Origin: Schoenoplectus triqueter
Taxonomy: Eukaryota; Streptophyta; Magnoliopsida; Poales; Cyperaceae
Direction of reading: 5' to 3'
Assembly (NCBI GenBank): GCA_964058805.1
Contig: CAXKVV010000104.1
Location: forward strand, 1-35,496
Length of the DNA stretch: 35,496 bases
The notes below the pieces were generated by a model that worked only from the letters and a program-made list of their open reading frames with translations, had not been told where the DNA came from and did not search any database. Every line of letters begins with the position of its first letter. The stretch's first letter is position 1. A program made the position numbers and the translations under genes. Shown here one piece after another: positions 34,011 through 35,496 of the stretch.

Positions 34011-34956
34011 TAAAAAAAATATTAGCTTCCTTCCACCCTGCCAATTGGGCAGAGGGTAGACCAGTACTCCTGCCAAATGCAATGGAGATAGCGACCAGTC
34101 CAAACAAGTGCTTTCTATGCAGCCTCCTATCCTCTTTTATAAGCTCCCAGCGTATCTGCTCTCACCAGATTTGATGTTGTGGGACTAACGAGGCGATAAC
34201 AATGGGAGAACCGGTCGAGCGCTAGACTTTGCAGTCTGCATCACTCGCTAGTCGCTATGTAACCACATAATGCAACCACCGCTCCACTCTTTACTGTCTG
34301 TCCCCACTCCGTATTTCTCTACTTTAAGGAATCATTTATAGGATGGGATTCGCATTTCTAGAGGATTTTCTTTTTCTGGGCTTCCATACTTCCACATAGT
34401 AAGTAGATTTTATCTTTGAAAATTTTCTCTATTACAATTACAAGCTTGTCCGTAGGAATCTCTCATTTTTCTTATTGGGTCGTAAAAGATTATGACCTTT
34501 GGGCACTCTTACTAAAAATAAGTTTCGATCACCGGTGAACTGAACCGAGATCTTTTCGGTACCACTGATCTGGGCTTAAAGTCGTAGAGGAATTGAAACA
34601 ATAGACGGGAACAGAAGTACAATAATTTATTGTATTTGAGAATCTCTGGTAAGACTTAACAATGTAATGAATTGACGAATAAAATCAGTTTTTTGCTGAT
34701 AGGTAGAACTCCAGCTTTCAAATATAAAAAATATTTTTACTTGCATGAAGGTGGATGTAAAAAGGATATTATAGAAATTGGTGGTTTGTTAAATACTTAA
34801 ATACTTAAATTGGACTAGTCTTGTTTTATTTCCATTACATCATTCAGTTGCAATTTCTTTTTCCAAATATCAGACAAAACCAGTTCTAGAGATAAGTTTT
34901 TTTTAAAGACAGTATAATGTATTCTATAGAAATCGAAAATTTTCTTCTTTTAACAG
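34011..34956. other. Intergenic or intronic DNA before the xylulokinase-like exon
   Basis: No recognisable exon. I looked for the expected N-terminal xylulokinase exon (FDSSTQ-type ATP-binding motif) and did not find it. The last bases (TTCTTCTTTTAACAG, ending 34956) form a good 3' splice site for the next entry. Confidence 0.45.
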
Positions 34957-35292
34957 GTCTGTGAAGGCCAGTGTATAGAGATCCTAAGAGGATGACTGTA
35001 TTGTCTCTCTGACCCTTATTTGGGTAGAGGCCCTGGATCACTTGCTTAAGAAGCTGAAGTCCAAGGTTGATTTCCCGAAAGTAGCCATGTCAGCCCAACA
35101 ACACGGGAGCGTCTATTGGAAAAATTGACTCCTCAGCTGTCAGGTGGTGTACATTACCTTCTGTGAACCATAATGAAAAACTGACTCCTCAGCTGAAAGT
35201 TGTGTTTTCAATGCTGGAGTCTCCTGTATGGATGGATAGTAGTACAAATAAGCAATGTAGAGAGAGAGAATGTTTTTGGAGGTGCGATTAAG
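34957..35292 (+). pseudogene. Xylulokinase-like exon (FGGY kinase), broken
   Basis: Resembles the plant cytosolic xylulokinase (xylulose to xylulose-5-phosphate, FGGY family). Fragments in order: VYRDPKRMTVLS, LTLIWVEALDHLL, SKVDF, QQHGSVYWKN, LTPQLKVVFSMLESPVWMDS, QCRE and NVFGGAIK. SPVWMD-ST and QQHGSVYW are family hallmarks. The catalytic-type Asp in WMD is kept. The frame is broken by a CT insertion near 35005-35010, a T insertion near 35125 (creating TGA 35126-35128), a shift near 35266, and about two codons missing before QQHG. The exon is bounded by TTTTAACAG and a strong donor GTAAGT at 35293, so it is not a processed copy. No other exon lies in the window; more may follow to the right. 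Draft-assembly indels are an alternative. Confidence 0.75.
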
Positions 35293-35496
35293 GTAAGTAC
35301 ATGCTTTGAAATGGAGCTGCCTTTTGATTTCGTCATTACTTTTTAATTTCAACCAGTATTATTTGGTCATTCAATGGTCAGGAGATAACACAAACAGCCT
35401 TGCTGGTACAGTTGTTTTGTAGTCATTTTTTCCCTTTTTTTTTGTTTATCTATCTTGGTGTCTTGATCTTTTCAAATCTTGACTTTGCAATACTTA
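35293..35496. other. Probable intron after the xylulokinase-like exon
   Basis: Begins with GTAAGTAC and is T-rich toward the window end. No further exon is seen before the edge. Confidence 0.4.

Noticed and set aside
33378..34174. Long Pro/Arg- and Gly/Arg-rich ORFs on both strands, up to 262 residues
   Set aside because: They are open because the 46-bp GC-rich repeat lacks stop codons. Several frames on both strands are open at once and none has a domain or gene structure.
35126..35195. Duplication of TGACTCCTCAGCTG within the xylulokinase-like exon
   Set aside because: Both copies fall in plausible coding positions once the T insertion near 35125 is allowed for, so a 56-bp duplication is not needed.

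Overview
This is nuclear DNA from a flowering plant. The signs are a class III peroxidase gene with a plant-type intron, Ty1/copia and Ty3/gypsy retrotransposon remains, a tRNA-derived SINE, hAT- and Mutator-like MITEs, and very AT-rich intergenic DNA. I cannot name the species or confidently separate monocot from eudicot. There are no operons, CRISPR arrays or bacterial features.

Layout. (1) 1-2259, minus strand: the 5' part of a secretory class III peroxidase (exon 1, a 1.3-kb intron, then one long exon that runs off the left edge). It is the only gene whose visible part is undamaged. (2) 2.3-7.1 kb: intergenic DNA with fold-back and hAT-like GGGTC-rich fragments. (3) 7.1-15.0 kb: a decayed copia composite. 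One copia (here copia-A) has a second copia (copia-B) inserted in its 5' LTR, a large internal deletion that fuses the two in the integrase region, and a 531-bp hAT MITE in the same LTR. (4) 15-22.6 kb: repeat-rich DNA with a tRNA-derived SINE flanked by a perfect 14-bp duplication, a palindromic MITE, microsatellites, a gypsy RT scrap, a duplicated 142-bp unit, a fold-back and two minisatellites. (5) 22680-27422, minus strand: an eight-exon gene for a multi-pass plant membrane protein (rolling-stone-like, tentative), rebuilt here from splice sites and conserved segments. It has an in-frame TAG in exon 1 and an 8-bp frameshifting insertion in exon 7, so it is probably a recent pseudogene. Intron 1 holds a probable 379-bp solo LTR. 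(6) 27.5-33.4 kb: AT-rich intergenic DNA with a Mutator-like MITE flanked by a perfect 9-bp duplication. (7) 33.47-34.01 kb: a very GC-rich ~46-bp minisatellite. (8) 34957-35292, plus strand: a broken xylulokinase-like exon that still has its splice sites.

The genes are unrelated and do not form a pathway. I found no convincing new functional system. The most informative content is the datable nested insertion history of the copia composite and the two eroded genes that ordinary ORF calling would miss.
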